Below are positions 42,803-54,684 of a stretch of DNA of 64,000 bases, piece after piece (the stretch's first letter is position 1; each line of letters begins with the position of its first letter). Origin of the DNA: Tetraselmis striata (Eukaryota > Chlorophyta > Chlorodendrophyceae > Chlorodendrales > Chlorodendraceae); contig VCJN01000962.1 in NCBI GenBank assembly GCA_006384855.1, positions 1 to 64,000 of the forward strand. Reading direction: 5' to 3'. A model generated the notes under the pieces. That model saw nothing but the letters and a program-made list of their open reading frames with translations, was not told where the DNA came from and did no database searches. Both the position numbers and the translations under genes were made by a program.

Positions 42803-45109
42803 ATGCTCGACATGCGAAGCGCTTCTCCCTCGCGGGCGGGCGGGGTGGCGTCGTGCCTGCTCCTACTGCTTCTGGCAGTTGTGGCGGCCCACACGCACGG
42901 AGAGGTGCGCCCTTTTGCCCCCGGGCCCTCACTGTTCTCTCCCTGGACCCGCGTACTCCGTCCCCACCCGCCTGGGCTGCTGCAGTGCACCCTGCGGCCT
43001 CACAACAGACTGCCACTCTGCAGGACATCCCACCCGCCATCAGCTGCCGCATCTGCGAGGTCTGCGCGATTGACAGCGCGGCGGCAGAGGGCGCGCCACC
43101 GCAGCGGCGCCTTCTATCCAGCACGCGTGGTGAGTGGCCAGCCGCCCGGCAGCAATGGCAGCCCTCCGACGGGCGCGCACGAGGGGGCAGCCCCGAGGGG
43201 GCCAACCAATGCTGCCGTTGCGTACCGCCACAGGAGCCAGCACGGCGAGGCGGCATGCTGTCGGCCAGCAGCACGCCGGCATGGTGGCCGCCGCACCAGG
43301 TGTACTGCACTGGTACGGCAGGATGGGCGAGACGCCCCGCGGAGCTGCCGTCCCATCGCCGACGCCATCCGGGGAGCTCCCACACTGCGCGCTGTGCCGA
43401 GGTGAGCTCCCCCCTCGCGCGCATTCCGCTGCTCCCTCTGCTGACCCCCCCAACCCGCTGCCCCCCCTCCCATGGGCATGACCCCCAACCTCTCCCGCTG
43501 CCGCTGCTGCGCAGGCTGCACACACAAGCTGGCACCGTATCAGGGGTCGGCGGCCCCGAGCTCGGACCCCAAGTCCACCACCTTCGCGTGAGCCGCCGGC
43601 CCGCCTGCCCACCTGCCCCCCACCCACTTACCCACCCACCCACCATCCTCTGTGCTGTGTGTCGACTGCCGGCTGTTCACCCCGCACTGTTGAGCTCCTC
43701 CCTCCCTGACCTGCTGGCCGCGGTTCAGTGTGGAGCCGCCAGACGGCGATGACGGCGGGCAGCAGGTGGTCGGCACCGTGTGGTGTGCCCCGGGTGCAGG
43801 TGCCGCCCCCTGCCCCCACCCCCCTCAAGTCTGTCCAGCCAGGGCCTCCGTCAGCGGCCGGCTGCTCCCCTCATCGTCCCTCTGCATTGCCATGCCGGCT
43901 GAGCCGCACCGCTGCTGCCGCCCCCGCAGGCCGCGACGACAGCTGCGCCGCCAACGGCACGGCAATAGCCAACAGGGCGATCGCGGCGCAGCTCGCCGCC
44001 GCGCGCATCAACGCCGACTGCGGCTTTGACGCGGTGGTGCCGCGCGTGTGGGTGGAGGAGGTGACAGTGACGCTGCCTGGCAGCGGTGAGCCAGCCCCCC
44101 TTTCCCTCCCTGCTCCACTGTTTCCGCTGCCCTGCGGCTAGCGACGCCCCCTCCGCCCCCCCCCCCCCCCCCCCCCCCCCCCTTGCCCTTCTGGCATTCC
44201 CCTAACACCCTTCCTGGGCATGCCAGGGCTGACCTACTCAGGGCCGATGGTGATGAGCGCCGCGGAAGCTGGCTTGCTGCCGGTGGTCGAGGTCCAGCTT
44301 CTGAGGGCGGCGCCGCAGGCAGCGCTGCTGGCCGCGCTGGAGAGCGCCGACGTGGTGCTGGCCGCGCTGCATGACGTGCTTCTCCCCGCCCACAGCCGCC
44401 ACCCCGGCCTCGCGGGCGTCGTGCGGGGGCCTGGCGGCGAGCCCAGTGGGGAGTGGGTCCGCCTGCGCCTGCTGGGCGACGACAGCCCCGCGCTGCTGAG
44501 CGACAAGTGGGCGCCCAACAGCTTCCTGCTGCCCTCCACGGAGCGCCACCAGCACATGCTCTTCGGCCACGAGTACGTCAGCAGCTACGGCCGCAAGTTC
44601 AAGGAGCTCCTCCCCGAGGCCTCGCCGCTGCTGTCGCTCGACTACCGCTGCCACACGCCGGTGCGCAACGGCCTGTACGGCTACATCGGTCGCTCCTTCC
44701 CGGAGCCGGTGGGCCGCTGCCTGCGGAGAATTGACGGCATGACGGCGCAGCAGCTGGCAGCGCACTACGGTGCGCCCTCCTGCCGCCCCCAAACCAAGCC
44801 AACGGGGACCCCTCGCGCCCTGCAACAGGCAACAGTCCCCCCGCGTCGCAATCATACGCGTCTCCTCGTCACTTCTGACCCTGACAAGGCGTCCCCTCGC
44901 CAACTGCATCACCTCGGCATTGCATTCAGCAGCAACATAAGGCTCACAGCCCCTTTGGTTGAACAGAGCCGGTTATAATAGTCATAATATATACCTGTCC
45001 AAACTATAGTAAGACCTTCCAAAAATCTTCCCGTGTTTGTTTGACTCATGCGTGTTATCGCATTCATTCTGGGGTACAACACATAGATTTGGCATCTTTA
45101 GCTCAATTC

Positions 45110-45146
<37 letters not shown>

Positions 45147-48100
45147 TTTCAATGTTGAGCCGATGATGCTGGTTTGACCTCCTTGGCTGACCGGCTCCCG
45201 CTGGCTCGCCGCGCAGAGATGCCCGACGCGGGCGCCGCCGCCGGCCTCAAGCGCCGCGCGTCCGCGCTGCTGCGCGACGGGGCGGAGGGGGCGCTCGCGT
45301 CGACGGCGGACCGCCCCTGCAGCGCCTTCTATTGGCACCGCCCGTGCTGCAAGTGGAAGGTTGGTCCCAGCACGATCATCCACCGGGGCCGAGTGAAGGC
45401 GTGGGACAAGCTGCAGTGCGCCTACAAGTGCGCCCCCTCCTCCCCCCCCCCCCCCCCCCCCCAACCCAAACACTACCAAAATCGAATTTACTACAACTGA
45501 GCTCTTTTTCTTGACAAGCTGTCTTTTCCCAGCATCAGGGAAGGGTGTGCCCCTGGCCAACCCGCACAGGGTCCGCTAATAAAAGCGCGTAGTATGTATA
45601 GGGTGGGGCCTCTGTAGGCCACGTGGCTATGTTGCAATACAGCGGTACTAATTGTGCATCATTGGTACTGGTACATGTTTAGTAGTGTTTTTATACATGG
45701 TGATGGATGTAGATGCAAACACATTTAAAAACAAGTAGACTCTTGGGGGAGCGAATCAAAGTATTGCTATCTAAGACAGTGTAGGAAAATAGTTAGGGTG
45801 CTTTCTAAACAATTAAGCGCATGATGGGCTATAAACGCAGTATCCGGTTTCTCAGGCGGATACACACGAAGAGGTATGCCTCAAGTGTGTATAGCCGAGA
45901 CATGGTACATATGTTGCTATATATTGTGAATGCCATAGTCTCCATTATTTATGCCGTCATCCGCAGAGCCCTGTGTGTGGGCAGGGGCGAGGAGTGATCA
46001 GCGCCTGACGTCGCGCCTGACTGGGATGCCGCAGGTCGTGGAAGCCCAGCAACTTCGTGCCCAAGCTGCCGTGCGACATGTCGCCGCAAAAGATCCCGTG
46101 CGCGCCCGCCGTGCTGCTCGCACTCGTTTCCCGGCATCCTCTATAACGATCACAGCCGGCTCTGACTCGTGCCTCATCCCCCTTCCCCGTGTCCCGGGTT
46201 GGCGCAGCAACCCATACCCCGACAGCCCGCTCCACCTGAATATCGAGGAAATCAACGAAGCGGTCGCTGCCGGCGTGGTTCCGCCCGCGGAGGTTCTGCC
46301 GTCTCACAAGTGAGTCTCCCCGCTGCCTGGGCTGCCCCCCCCCCCCCCCCCCCCATGCATGCATGTCTCCCGGGATGACACTCATGTGCGACGCTTTGCA
46401 CATGCAGGCGGGTGGACGCCACGCTGCAGTCCACGGGCGCAGGCGCCACTGCGAACGCCGCCGACGCGTCCGCATCTGTGGCTGCCGGTCCCAAGTCCCT
46501 CGCGCGCGCCATCTTCGAGCAGAACAGCAGCCACGACTACCTGGCCAGCGTGCCGCACGTCTCCAGCTGCGGCTTCTGCGGGCGCTGCCTGTTCAACGAA
46601 ACGCAGTACAAGGGGCAGTTGGTGGCGCCGGACCTGAGCGACGCGGACCTGCCCGCCTGGCTGAAGCACCCGCGGGTGTGGGAGAAGTCCCCCGAGGCGG
46701 AGAGCTACCTCGGCACACATATCGACTTGCGCCGCACTGCGAGCACACACTGCCCTGTCTGCACCGGTGTGTGACAAGCTCACCCCCCCCCCCCCCCCCC
46801 CCCCCCGTTCTTCTGTTCTTCTGCTTGGCTGCGACGATGCTGGCATGCTCTACTGTGTGTCTCCGTGCATCATGGCCTGGCCTCCCGTTCAACTACCCGC
46901 ACGACGGACTAGATATCGGATGAATCCCTCCCCCCCCCCCCCCCCCCTTCTCCCCCTCTGGGCATGCGGTGCTCATGGACCTACTGCTTCACCCTGTCCC
47001 CCATCCCCCCTTCGCTCTGGTTTCCTCGGGCAGGCTGCACCCACGTCTTCAGCAAGGTGCAGCCAGCGGACGAGGACATGCTGGCGGAGCGAGAGCGCTC
47101 CGCCGTCCTCCCCGCCGCGCAGTTCTTCCAGGTACGGCGCCGCGCCCGCCACACCCCACGGCATGTTGGCCCCGCATGCCCCGCGTGCGCCGACAGCCCG
47201 ACGGCCAGCCCGACCCCATCCTCTCCAATCTGACCGAACCCCGCTGCCTGCGTGCAGGCCGGCACCCCGGGCGGCAGGAAGCAGATCGCGCGGCTGTGGT
47301 GCCTCCCCTTCGCGGGCGCCTACGACACGCGCTGCGACGCCGGCGGCCCGGAGCAGGCCGGGATTATGGAGGCGCGCCACATGGCGGCCGACGCCGTCCG
47401 CCGCGAGTGCGGCTTCTCGGACGTCGTGTCGCCCCTGTGGCTGGAGGACGTCCGCACCGTGCTGCCCGGCTCGGGCATGGTGGTCACCGGCAAGGTGCGA
47501 CAGCCTTCGATGATGGGTTTGGTTACACGGGGTACAGTTGGGCGAAGTCAAAGTATTACTGCGGCTGTGACAGCCTTTCCCTCCCGGCTTTATTATAGCC
47601 CGCGCCCGCTCCGCTCGACTTAGGGTTTTCTGAGACCCTAAGTTTAGTATAGGTCGGCATCAAGTGAAGAGCAGGCGGCGTCAGAGGCATCTACAGGCGT
47701 CAAAAGTAATGAGCAGGTTTTTAACAGCTGAACTTCAAATCGGTGCTCCATGAAAAATATCAAAAAATATCGTGAATACATTGTGAAAGCCCGGATGTAA
47801 AAAATATCAAAATCGGTGCCCCATGCGGTACAGCGAGCCATTCGGTACCGGGTATATAAAACAGGACAAAGCTACTTGCTACAGCGAGCCATTGCTACTC
47901 TCGGGCTGCGGCCTGAGCGTTTAAGCGGCGCGCTCGTTACGCGCGCATGCCGTGCGCAGGTTCGATTCTCGCAGTGGGCAGATTTCCTAGCACCAGGGGC
48001 TACCCTTGCTAGTACTGGTAGTGAGGCGGGCCCGCCGCGCCAACAACGGTGCGCGGACTTATCAGGCGCGGGTGCGGGTGGGGGTGTGACCAAGTACCCC

Positions 48101-51100
48101 ACACAGTTAACAGCCCTACTGCGCGCTTCTATTTCGACTTTTTGCGCATTTTATTTCTTACCGACAGTTTCCGTTTTTCCCGGGCACACTAGCGGGCGGG
48201 TATCGCTGATTTTTGAAGTGCATTCGCCAAGCGCGGCCATGGGGTCGCGACGCAAGATAGCCGCAACATGACCCCGCATGTTTTCAGAGTAGGCCATAGA
48301 AATACCCTAGATAAGCCTAGATGTACACCGCATACATGCGATGTAATGCATTTACATCTGGCAAGATGTAGCAGTTCACTAATGGTAGATTTAAATGCGT
48401 ATATGTACACCACACGCCATCGCATTTGTGCAGCTACTAGGGGCGGCTAGCTCGAGGGAAGATGCGGATGTATGCCCTGCGGGCAAGGGCGGCAATCAGT
48501 TTATTAGCGACATGTGGCGTGCAGCCTGAGAACGGATTAAGACCCATCCGCTCATTAATTTTGACGCCTGTAGTATACCTTCGCAAAAGCTTTGACATAT
48601 TCGATTTAAAATCACCGTTGTCGCAAGTGTCGTTCTCCAGCAAGCAGTGAATGCTCCAGGCGGAGAGTTCCCAAGTTCCTTAGGAGCTGCCCTCCCCCTC
48701 CCCCCACACCACCTGAATGACGAGTGCCTTCTGTCGCGCCGCAGGTGCTCATGATGTCGGCCTCCAGCTCGGACTACGTGAGCCTGCGCAAGCTGGTCGC
48801 CCTGGGGCCCAGCGCCACGCACGCCACGCTGCGGCGCCTGCGCAGCGACTCGCTGCGCGCCGCGGCCGTGCACGACCTGCTGCTGGGGGCGACGCTGCGC
48901 CACACGGGCGCAGTGATGGTGAGCGCCGGCAAGCGGCGCGTGCTGCTGATGGAGGCTAACGACCAGCTGCTGGCCGGCGACGGCGTCAACTCGGCGCTGC
49001 TGCCCGGCACGGAGCTGTACCAGTGGAACGTCTACGGCCGCTCCTTCTCGCGCGGCACCTCGGTGCGCCAACACCCCCCACCCCGTGACCCCGCCAGCAG
49101 CCCCGGGCGACGATGCGCGACCTGCCAACCTCGCGGCCGCTCAGGCTTTTATCGTACCGCAATAGAAGTAGCCCCCCCCCCCCCCCCCCCCTCCCGCCCT
49201 CCGGCCCGCTCGAAACGCCGCACCAGAGCTCGCCATGCTACTTGGCACCGCCTCCACATGTATTATCCTTCCACGCGCACGCGCCTGCCGGCGAAAAGGG
49301 GTCCGACTGCCTACGGCACCAGCGGCGAATGCACTTTCCGAACATGCCACGGCGCGGCCGCCAGTAGCTGCTGGTGCCGGCGCACGTCAAACGAACCACC
49401 CGAACTATCGACCGACCGAACGGCCAATATAGTCCGTTCCACAAGTCTCAAACCGGGGTTTCATACCTCCTATTATATACCCGAACTAACGACCGACCGA
49501 ACGACCGATCGGTCGACCATAGTCTCAAGTCCGTTCCACAAGTCTCAAACCGGGGTTTCATGCCTTCTATGGAACATCTGCTATAGTCTCGTCGATGTAT
49601 GACCTCTGGCAGGCGTGGCGGTTCCGTATTCGAAGCGTTCGTATCGCCACGTTGGCACTCGCAGCGGAGCGTCGACGCTTGGAAGGGCGCAGTATGCCGC
49701 GCCATCCGCCCGCCCGTGCATGCGTGCATGCGGCGCTCGGAGCGGGCACCGGTGCCAGGGGCTGACCTGACCTGCCGACGCCGCTGGCGCTTGTGCCAGG
49801 AGCGCCCCATCACGCGCAACGCGCTCCTGACGTCCCTCGACTACCGCTGCCACGTCGACGGCCAGCCCGGCGCCAAGGCGAGGGGAATCGGCACGGACTA
49901 CAGCCCGCAGGTTCGGCGCGCTGTCTGCCACCCCGGGCAGGCGCAGGGCCCGCGCGCGCCGGCACCCAGTCGCCGCACGCGCAGCACCCTCTGGACAGTC
50001 AACCGGCGACGTTGACACCAGCTGGAACAATACGCCCGCTGCCTCATTTACCGATAGGAACCCGCCGCTATTGTAGGGTTGTTCCAGGATACATAGGAAA
50101 AAACGATCTGAAGTTTGCGTAGCGACTAATGCGTAGCGTACTATGTATTCCTCACAAATCAAAGGTCAGTGTTGCTCGGGCAGGTTGGCGCGCGCGACGC
50201 GACACAACCACAGGCTGAAGGGCTGGCTTGAAGATATTCGCCGGTTCAGTTGGGCTACTGGCCATGATTTGGCCAGTAGGACAGAATTCATCCGCTTTTT
50301 TCTATACCGGAACACTTCTGTTCGCCTCGAACCGCGGGGTCGGATGCAAAAAATTATGGGGCTTTTTGCTGTTGGCCCGTCCACGTCTGACATCTGGCAC
50401 TGGGAGATGAAACCATTCCGGATGTTCCTACTGGTTATTTATATTCATGCCCTATTGTAGGCTTATCTTAGGGGTCCTGTGCGCCCGCCTGCACCCATAG
50501 CCCATCCTTCTTTATTTGCCTACATTTTACGTACAGATCAGGCCGCAGGGGGGGGGGGGGGGTCCTTGTTACCCGCGGTATATCTTTTTCACTGCGCAGG
50601 CACCCGTGCATACTGTCTTATCGTCTTACGATTATAAATCACTGTTGGTGTTCTTTCAATGATGGTACATAATGTCACTTGTGTCAATCCTTACTGAACT
50701 CTTGATGTTAGTTCTTCCTTATATGTACATGTATGTATTACGCACATTTTATTTTCAATGAATATACCAGCAACACATATTGCTTCTATGTTGATTGTAG
50801 CAATTGAGCAACATATCAGACTGTATTGTTGTTACTTGAGGTATTCACGCTGCTGAGCCCCAGCCTGATGCCCCCCTTCCCTTTGCGCAGGAGGCGGCCT
50901 GCCTGCAGCGGCTGTCCAGCCTGCCGGCGGACGGCATGGAGCGCACCTTCGCGCTGGACGGCGAAGCGGCCGAGCGCCTGCAGCGCCGCGCGCAGCGCAT
51001 GCTGGACCTCGGCTTCGAGGGCGCGCTGGTCGAGGCGGCGGGCAGCGATCGCGCGTGCATGCAGCGCGGCGGCGTCGAGCCGCGCAACGTGACACTCCAG

Positions 51101-51463
51101 GGGTGGGCCCCCTGCTGCAGCTGGGTGCCGGACCGCGCCTCGGGCGACGTGCGGTGCGCCAAGCCGCGCTGGCAGCCGCTGAAGATGCTCCGCGCCGCCG
51201 CGTGCTTTCCCGCCAAGGCGCCGGAGGACGGCGACGAGGGTCCAGAGGAGGCCGCCCCCGAGGAAGAGCCCCCCGGCGGCCCGCAGGAGCGCGAAACCCG
51301 GATGCACGGCGTGTCGGAGTCGTCCGAGGCGCAGGCGATCGTGGCGGTGCGTGACGACGGCGCCCGGTCGTCGGCCCTCACGTGGGCCGAGCGCGTCGAC
51401 CACCTCCCGCACGACGGGGGCACCGAGGACGATGACGACTGGGACGGCGAGCTCAAGAAGTGA
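42803..51463 (+). CDS. Secreted protein with two kinase-like (FAM20/PI-kinase-fold-like) modules, 16 exons
   Basis: Exons: 42803-42904, 43024-43129, 43300-43401, 43515-43587, 43729-43793, 43930-44085, 44227-44769, 45217-45427, 46035-46070, 46208-46309, 46408-46766, 47034-47131, 47258-47494, 48745-49062, 49800-49910, 50891-51463; together 3192 nt, one open frame, 1063 residues. Exon 1 gives a signal peptide (VASCLLLLLLAVVAA). Each module has a Cys-rich part ending C-x2-C-x-GCTH, an AIAAQ/MAADAV...CGF-DVV-P-W block, a VHDLLL..RH.G block, an NSFLLP/NSALLPGTE block and LDYRCH. Known atypical kinases read DRH..N at the second block; here the Asp is Ser (module 1) or Leu (module 2), suggesting loss of activity. 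Alternative: two tandem genes, the first ending at TAA 46144. Family assignment is by pattern only. Confidence 0.6.
44140..44190 (+). repeat. Poly(C) run in intron 6 of the kinase-like gene
   Basis: A C run of about 25 between the donor at 44086 and the acceptor at 44226. Comparable sense-strand C runs lie in introns at 45440-45462, 46337-46354, 46784-46806, 46931-46947 and 49171-49190 of the same gene. Confidence 0.85.
45117..45141 (+). repeat. (CT)n microsatellite in intron
   Basis: About 12 CT units upstream of the exon at 45217. Confidence 0.85.
45484..45665 (+). repeat. Dispersed repeat R, copy 1 (inside an intron)
   Basis: It shares CTTGACAAGCTGT, CGCACAGGGTCCGCTAAT, AAAGCGCGTAG, TAGGCCACG and TGGCTATGTTGCA with 63781-63960, in the same order and spacing. 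It sits in the 45428-46034 intron. Confidence 0.75.
45666..46034. other. Remainder of intron 8
   Basis: AT-richer than the exons around it; nothing else is recognised. Confidence 0.4.
47495..48744 (+). other. Large intron of the kinase-like gene with tRNA-like patch
   Basis: 1.25 kb. At 47917-47985 there is a tRNA-like patch: anticodon-like arm CGCGC/GCGCG around TCGTTAC and a B box GGTTCGATTCTC. The D and T arms do not fit a functional tRNA, so it is probably a SINE head. The rest is unassigned. Confidence 0.45.
49063..49799 (+). other. Intron with a ~96-bp duplication
   Basis: GTCCGTTCCACAAGTCTCAA, followed by ACCGGGGTTTCAT, occurs at 49432-49464 and 49528-49560, each preceded by ACCGACCGAACG-type repeats. 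A poly(C) run lies at 49171-49190. Confidence 0.6.
49911..50890 (+). other. Last large intron of the kinase-like gene
   Basis: 980 bp. It contains a poly(G) run at 50547-50562, the only G run in this gene's introns, and no recognised repeat. Confidence 0.45.
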
Positions 51464-52686
51464 TAGTCGCCATATGATATCCCCGCACCCGCTCTCCCCT
51501 TTGGTGCCGCGTGAAGAACTTCTTCCATCGGTAATAATAATCAATCATGTCGCCACTTAGTGCCTGTATGTAACGCGATGTTAAACCAGCGCGGAGCGCC
51601 AGGCGCCAGGTGAGACACCGCCAGCGGCTGATGTCATCGATCACTTGAACCGTGAAACACTGAGCATGCCTGCAGTCCGGGAAGAGGGCAAAGTGTTTCG
51701 TCCGGCCGAGAAGACGGGGCGATTGTCGTGGCGCTACTGCATGTGGGGCCAATGTCGGAGCCGCAGCGGGACTGGCGGATAGTGCGCAGTCACTCTAATA
51801 CGGGGCAGAAGTCATCACACACCTACGCACCTGTTGTATAATAAATGTCATCATCGCATATATACCTAATGTGTAGCATTCGCTGCGCTGCTGTTGTCTG
51901 ATGACATAAATGCTATTGTGTTATATGATACGTCTGATACATCTCCTCCGCACCTTTTGTGCAGCAATACCATGTACTTGTTCATACCCCCGTTGCCATC
52001 AGGAACTATGCACACAATATGCCGAATCGCGATATATTGTGCATATGTTCATTCCTGCGCTGGAGGTAGCCGCCACTGACGCTTCACTCGCTGCTGTTGA
52101 TGGCTCATATTATACTGCTGCTGGCTGATGCATATCTCCGCCGCTGCTGGGGATGAGCGCTTCCAGTAGGGGCGCATTGTTACTAGCGCCTGTGGGCAGG
52201 GGCTGTGCGAGCCCTATTACAGGGCCTGCTGCTGCGCGGGGTGGTCTGCTGACGGCACTCCGAATTCGCCGTCAAATTTAAGAATTCCTTATTATTCGCG
52301 CCAGAGGCGGATGCATGAAGCGGATACGCACACCGGGATATATAATATACTTGCGTCCAGGCAGGTGTGCTTGCGGAGCCGAGCCTTAGGACAAGGTTAT
52401 TCCTCAATCCAGTGAAGACGTGGAGGCGCCACGTGGCGCTGCTGCTTGTCTGGGGCAGCCGGGGCGGGGGGCAGTGTGCTGTCCACATGCAACACGGAGA
52501 CGATCCTGCGGGATGGGACCATCGGTGCGGCAACTCCGGCGGCATGCGCGAGCGCGGGGTGAGCAGCTCAGCAGCAGCGGGGTGGTGTGGACGTGTGGTG
52601 CGGGGCGGCTGCTTATGCCCGCATGAGAATGACACAATTCCACGAGCCACAAGCGCCGCGCTGCGACGCCGGCCAGCCGCGCTGGC
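51464..52686. other. Intergenic region between convergent genes
   Basis: The kinase-like gene (plus) and the GT77-like gene (minus) both end here. No gene or repeat is recognised. Confidence 0.45.
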
Positions 52687-54684
52687 TCACACGCATACGC
52701 GCGAAGTCTGGAGATAGCTGTGGACGTCATCCGATGGCTGCGCGTGGCACCATGTGGCCTTGCGCGACACGGCGAGCAGGAGGTCTGCTTCCTCGGACAT
52801 CGGCGCCCCCGCCGGGGAGTTCCCGGACGCCAGGCTCAGCAGGTCGGGGATCGCGCTGGCCGCAAAGTCGATGTCGAGCACCAGCAGCTCCGCGCTGTGC
52901 ACCTCCGCCTCGCGCAGCATCGGCCCCCAGACGCCATGCTCGGGCGGCATCCCGTTGGTCTCGTGCCTCGCCCAGCGGTGCGCGCTCTCCCCGCCGCCCG
53001 CCGCCTCCAGGCTGACCTCCAGCTCGGCGCTGCTCCGCCAGCTGGCCCACTCCACCAGGCCCTCGGTGGCCCTGAGAACCGCCATCGGGAACAGTACGTC
53101 CTCTGCGACCGCCTGCACCTCCGGGTGGAGCAGGAAGGCGGCGGGCCGCCAGTCAAGCGGCAGGCTGCCCAAGGCCAGCACCTCCCACGCCGAGACGCTC
53201 CCCACCTTCTGGAAGATCGAGGGCAGGATGAGTGTGCGGTTGGTCGCCAGCGCCGCAGCGCTGAGAAACGTCAGCCAGGCGCGCTCCAGCTCGCCGTTGC
53301 GGTTGTAATGCCAGGGCGACACGGAGGAGCTGATCCAGCCGCTGACGGCGAGGTACCTGCGCGGGCCGTCGTAGTAGCCGCTGCTCCCCACCCACACGCC
53401 GAGCCCCTTGGCCACGGTCATCTTCTTCGCCGCCCCCTGCAGCGGCCCAGTGTCGGACAGCACGTGTACGGCCAGCGTGTCGGTGGACATTCCAATGGCG
53501 ACGTTGCAGACGATGGCGTCGTTCGGCAGCGCCCGCACGGTGAGGCCAAAGTCCTGGTACTGCGGGAAGGCGCGCTGCACGTTCGGGGTGCAAAAGTTTT
53601 TGTAGGCAAACTCGACCTCCGTCTGCGGGACGTGCGCGGGGTAGGCCCGCTCCATGCGCTGGCCGTACGCGAGACACGTGAACACGTCCTGGTCGTACAG
53701 TCCGGGATCCGCTTTGAGTAGGTCGGCCGAGGTGCGGAACAGCCTTGCGGCGCCGCGCTCGGGGCGCGCGTACCACAGCCCGATGTTGACGAGGAACGGG
53801 TTGTTCAGGTGGGTGGGCAGAAAGACGTCCACGGCGGTGTCGGCAAACAGGTGCTGCATCGGGGCCACCATCCACACGTCCGCCTCAAAGAGCAGGACAT
53901 GGAAGCCCCGCTCCAGCAGCAGCGCCGTGCCGATGAACTTGGCGTACTCGACCCGGGCCTTCACCGAGACGCCACCCTCCGCCTCGGACAGCCGTACCGC
54001 CTGCCGCCCCCTCAGGCACGTGGCCGCCCACCCCGCGTCGTCCATCGCCACAAACAGTGGCGCCGGCAGCCGTGCTTTGCGCATCATCGCGTCGATCTCG
54101 CCGGCCATGGAGGAGTACGACGCGTCGAGCAGGGTGAGAGGCCACAGCACCGTGCCGTTGGCCCGGCCGCGCCTATATGCCGCAGCGCGGAGCACAGTAT
54201 CCAGCTGCTCCTCCATCGGCATGCCTGCAAGCTCGGCGCATCGACCCGCCGCGCTGGCGTCAGCCTCCGACACCGGCGCAGCCGTCGCGTCGAATATCTC
54301 CAACACGTGCGCCGCCTGCGCAAGCGCAGCGGCAGCCTCCGCCCAGTGCTGGGGCTGCGGGAGGGGCGGGTCGCCGCCGCCGTGAGGGACCACGCCCAGC
54401 AGCTGATGCCAGCGCGGGTCCAGGTGCCGGCAGCCGCTGTCGGTGGGCACGCAGGCCGCGCCGGGGAAGAGGTAGGGGTGCTTCTTGTGGCGGTGTGACC
54501 AGTACTGGCGCCCATCAGGCAGGGTGGCGGTGGTGACGTGCGCATAGGGCCGAAGAACGCCGAAGAACAGCAGCAGTAGTTGAAAAGCGCCGAATGCTAC
54601 CAGCAGCAACATCCTCACTGATATGAGGCCACAGACCATCGTGCCAGGCTGCGCCTTTAGTGACTCTAGTCCTCGTCGTCGCAA
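52687..54684 (-). CDS. Golgi glycosyltransferase, GT77/XEG113-like
   Basis: An intronless frame of 665 residues. Residues about 16-42 form a membrane anchor (MVCGLISVRMLLLVAFGAF and more), giving a type II Golgi topology. The catalytic region has PLFVAMDDAGWAATC, then AKFIGTALLLERGFHVLLFE followed by ADVWMV (the DxD-type metal/nucleotide-sugar site, here EAD), NNPFLVNIGLWYARP and LYDQDVFTCL, the succession seen in GT77-type nucleotide-diphospho-sugar transferases. The C-terminal half (ERAWLTFLSAAALATNRTLILP) resembles that of XEG113-type arabinosyltransferases. These enzymes extend arabinose on cell-wall or extensin-like glycoproteins; the acceptor here is unknown. Codon use looks like that of the neighbouring genes and no decay is seen. 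Start chosen at the first Met; Met at residue 16 is an alternative. Confidence 0.75.
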   Translation of the reverse strand: MRRRGLESLKAQPGTMVCGLISVRMLLLVAFGAFQLLLLFFGVLRPYAHVTTATLPDGRQYWSHRHKKHPYLFPGAACVPTDSGCRHLDPRWHQLLGVVPHGGGDPPLPQPQHWAEAAAALAQAAHVLEIFDATAAPVSEADASAAGRCAELAGMPMEEQLDTVLRAAAYRRGRANGTVLWPLTLLDASYSSMAGEIDAMMRKARLPAPLFVAMDDAGWAATCLRGRQAVRLSEAEGGVSVKARVEYAKFIGTALLLERGFHVLLFEADVWMVAPMQHLFADTAVDVFLPTHLNNPFLVNIGLWYARPERGAARLFRTSADLLKADPGLYDQDVFTCLAYGQRMERAYPAHVPQTEVEFAYKNFCTPNVQRAFPQYQDFGLTVRALPNDAIVCNVAIGMSTDTLAVHVLSDTGPLQGAAKKMTVAKGLGVWVGSSGYYDGPRRYLAVSGWISSSVSPWHYNRNGELERAWLTFLSAAALATNRTLILPSIFQKVGSVSAWEVLALGSLPLDWRPAAFLLHPEVQAVAEDVLFPMAVLRATEGLVEWASWRSSAELEVSLEAAGGGESAHRWARHETNGMPPEHGVWGPMLREAEVHSAELLVLDIDFAASAIPDLLSLASGNSPAGAPMSEEADLLLAVSRKATWCHAQPSDDVHSYLQTSRVCV

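Noticed and set aside
42127-42990. Long minus-strand frame of 287 codons
   Set aside because: Half of it is antisense to the first exon of the kinase-like gene and the rest is LINE-tail DNA. GC-rich DNA gives many such frames; only the tail itself is annotated.
44238-44912. 224-codon minus frame opposite exon 7
   Set aside because: It mirrors a strongly supported plus-strand exon with homology to exons 14-15; the antisense frame has no motif.
47917-47985. Functional tRNA-Asn gene
   Set aside because: The anticodon arm fits, but position 33 is C, the D arm is wrong and the T arm is not paired properly. SINE head is likelier.
48724-49602. Extending exon 14 into a 292-codon frame
   Set aside because: After 49062 the frame enters poly(C) and the ACCGACCGAACG repeat; the GTGCGC donor and the homology with module 1 place the exon end at 49062.
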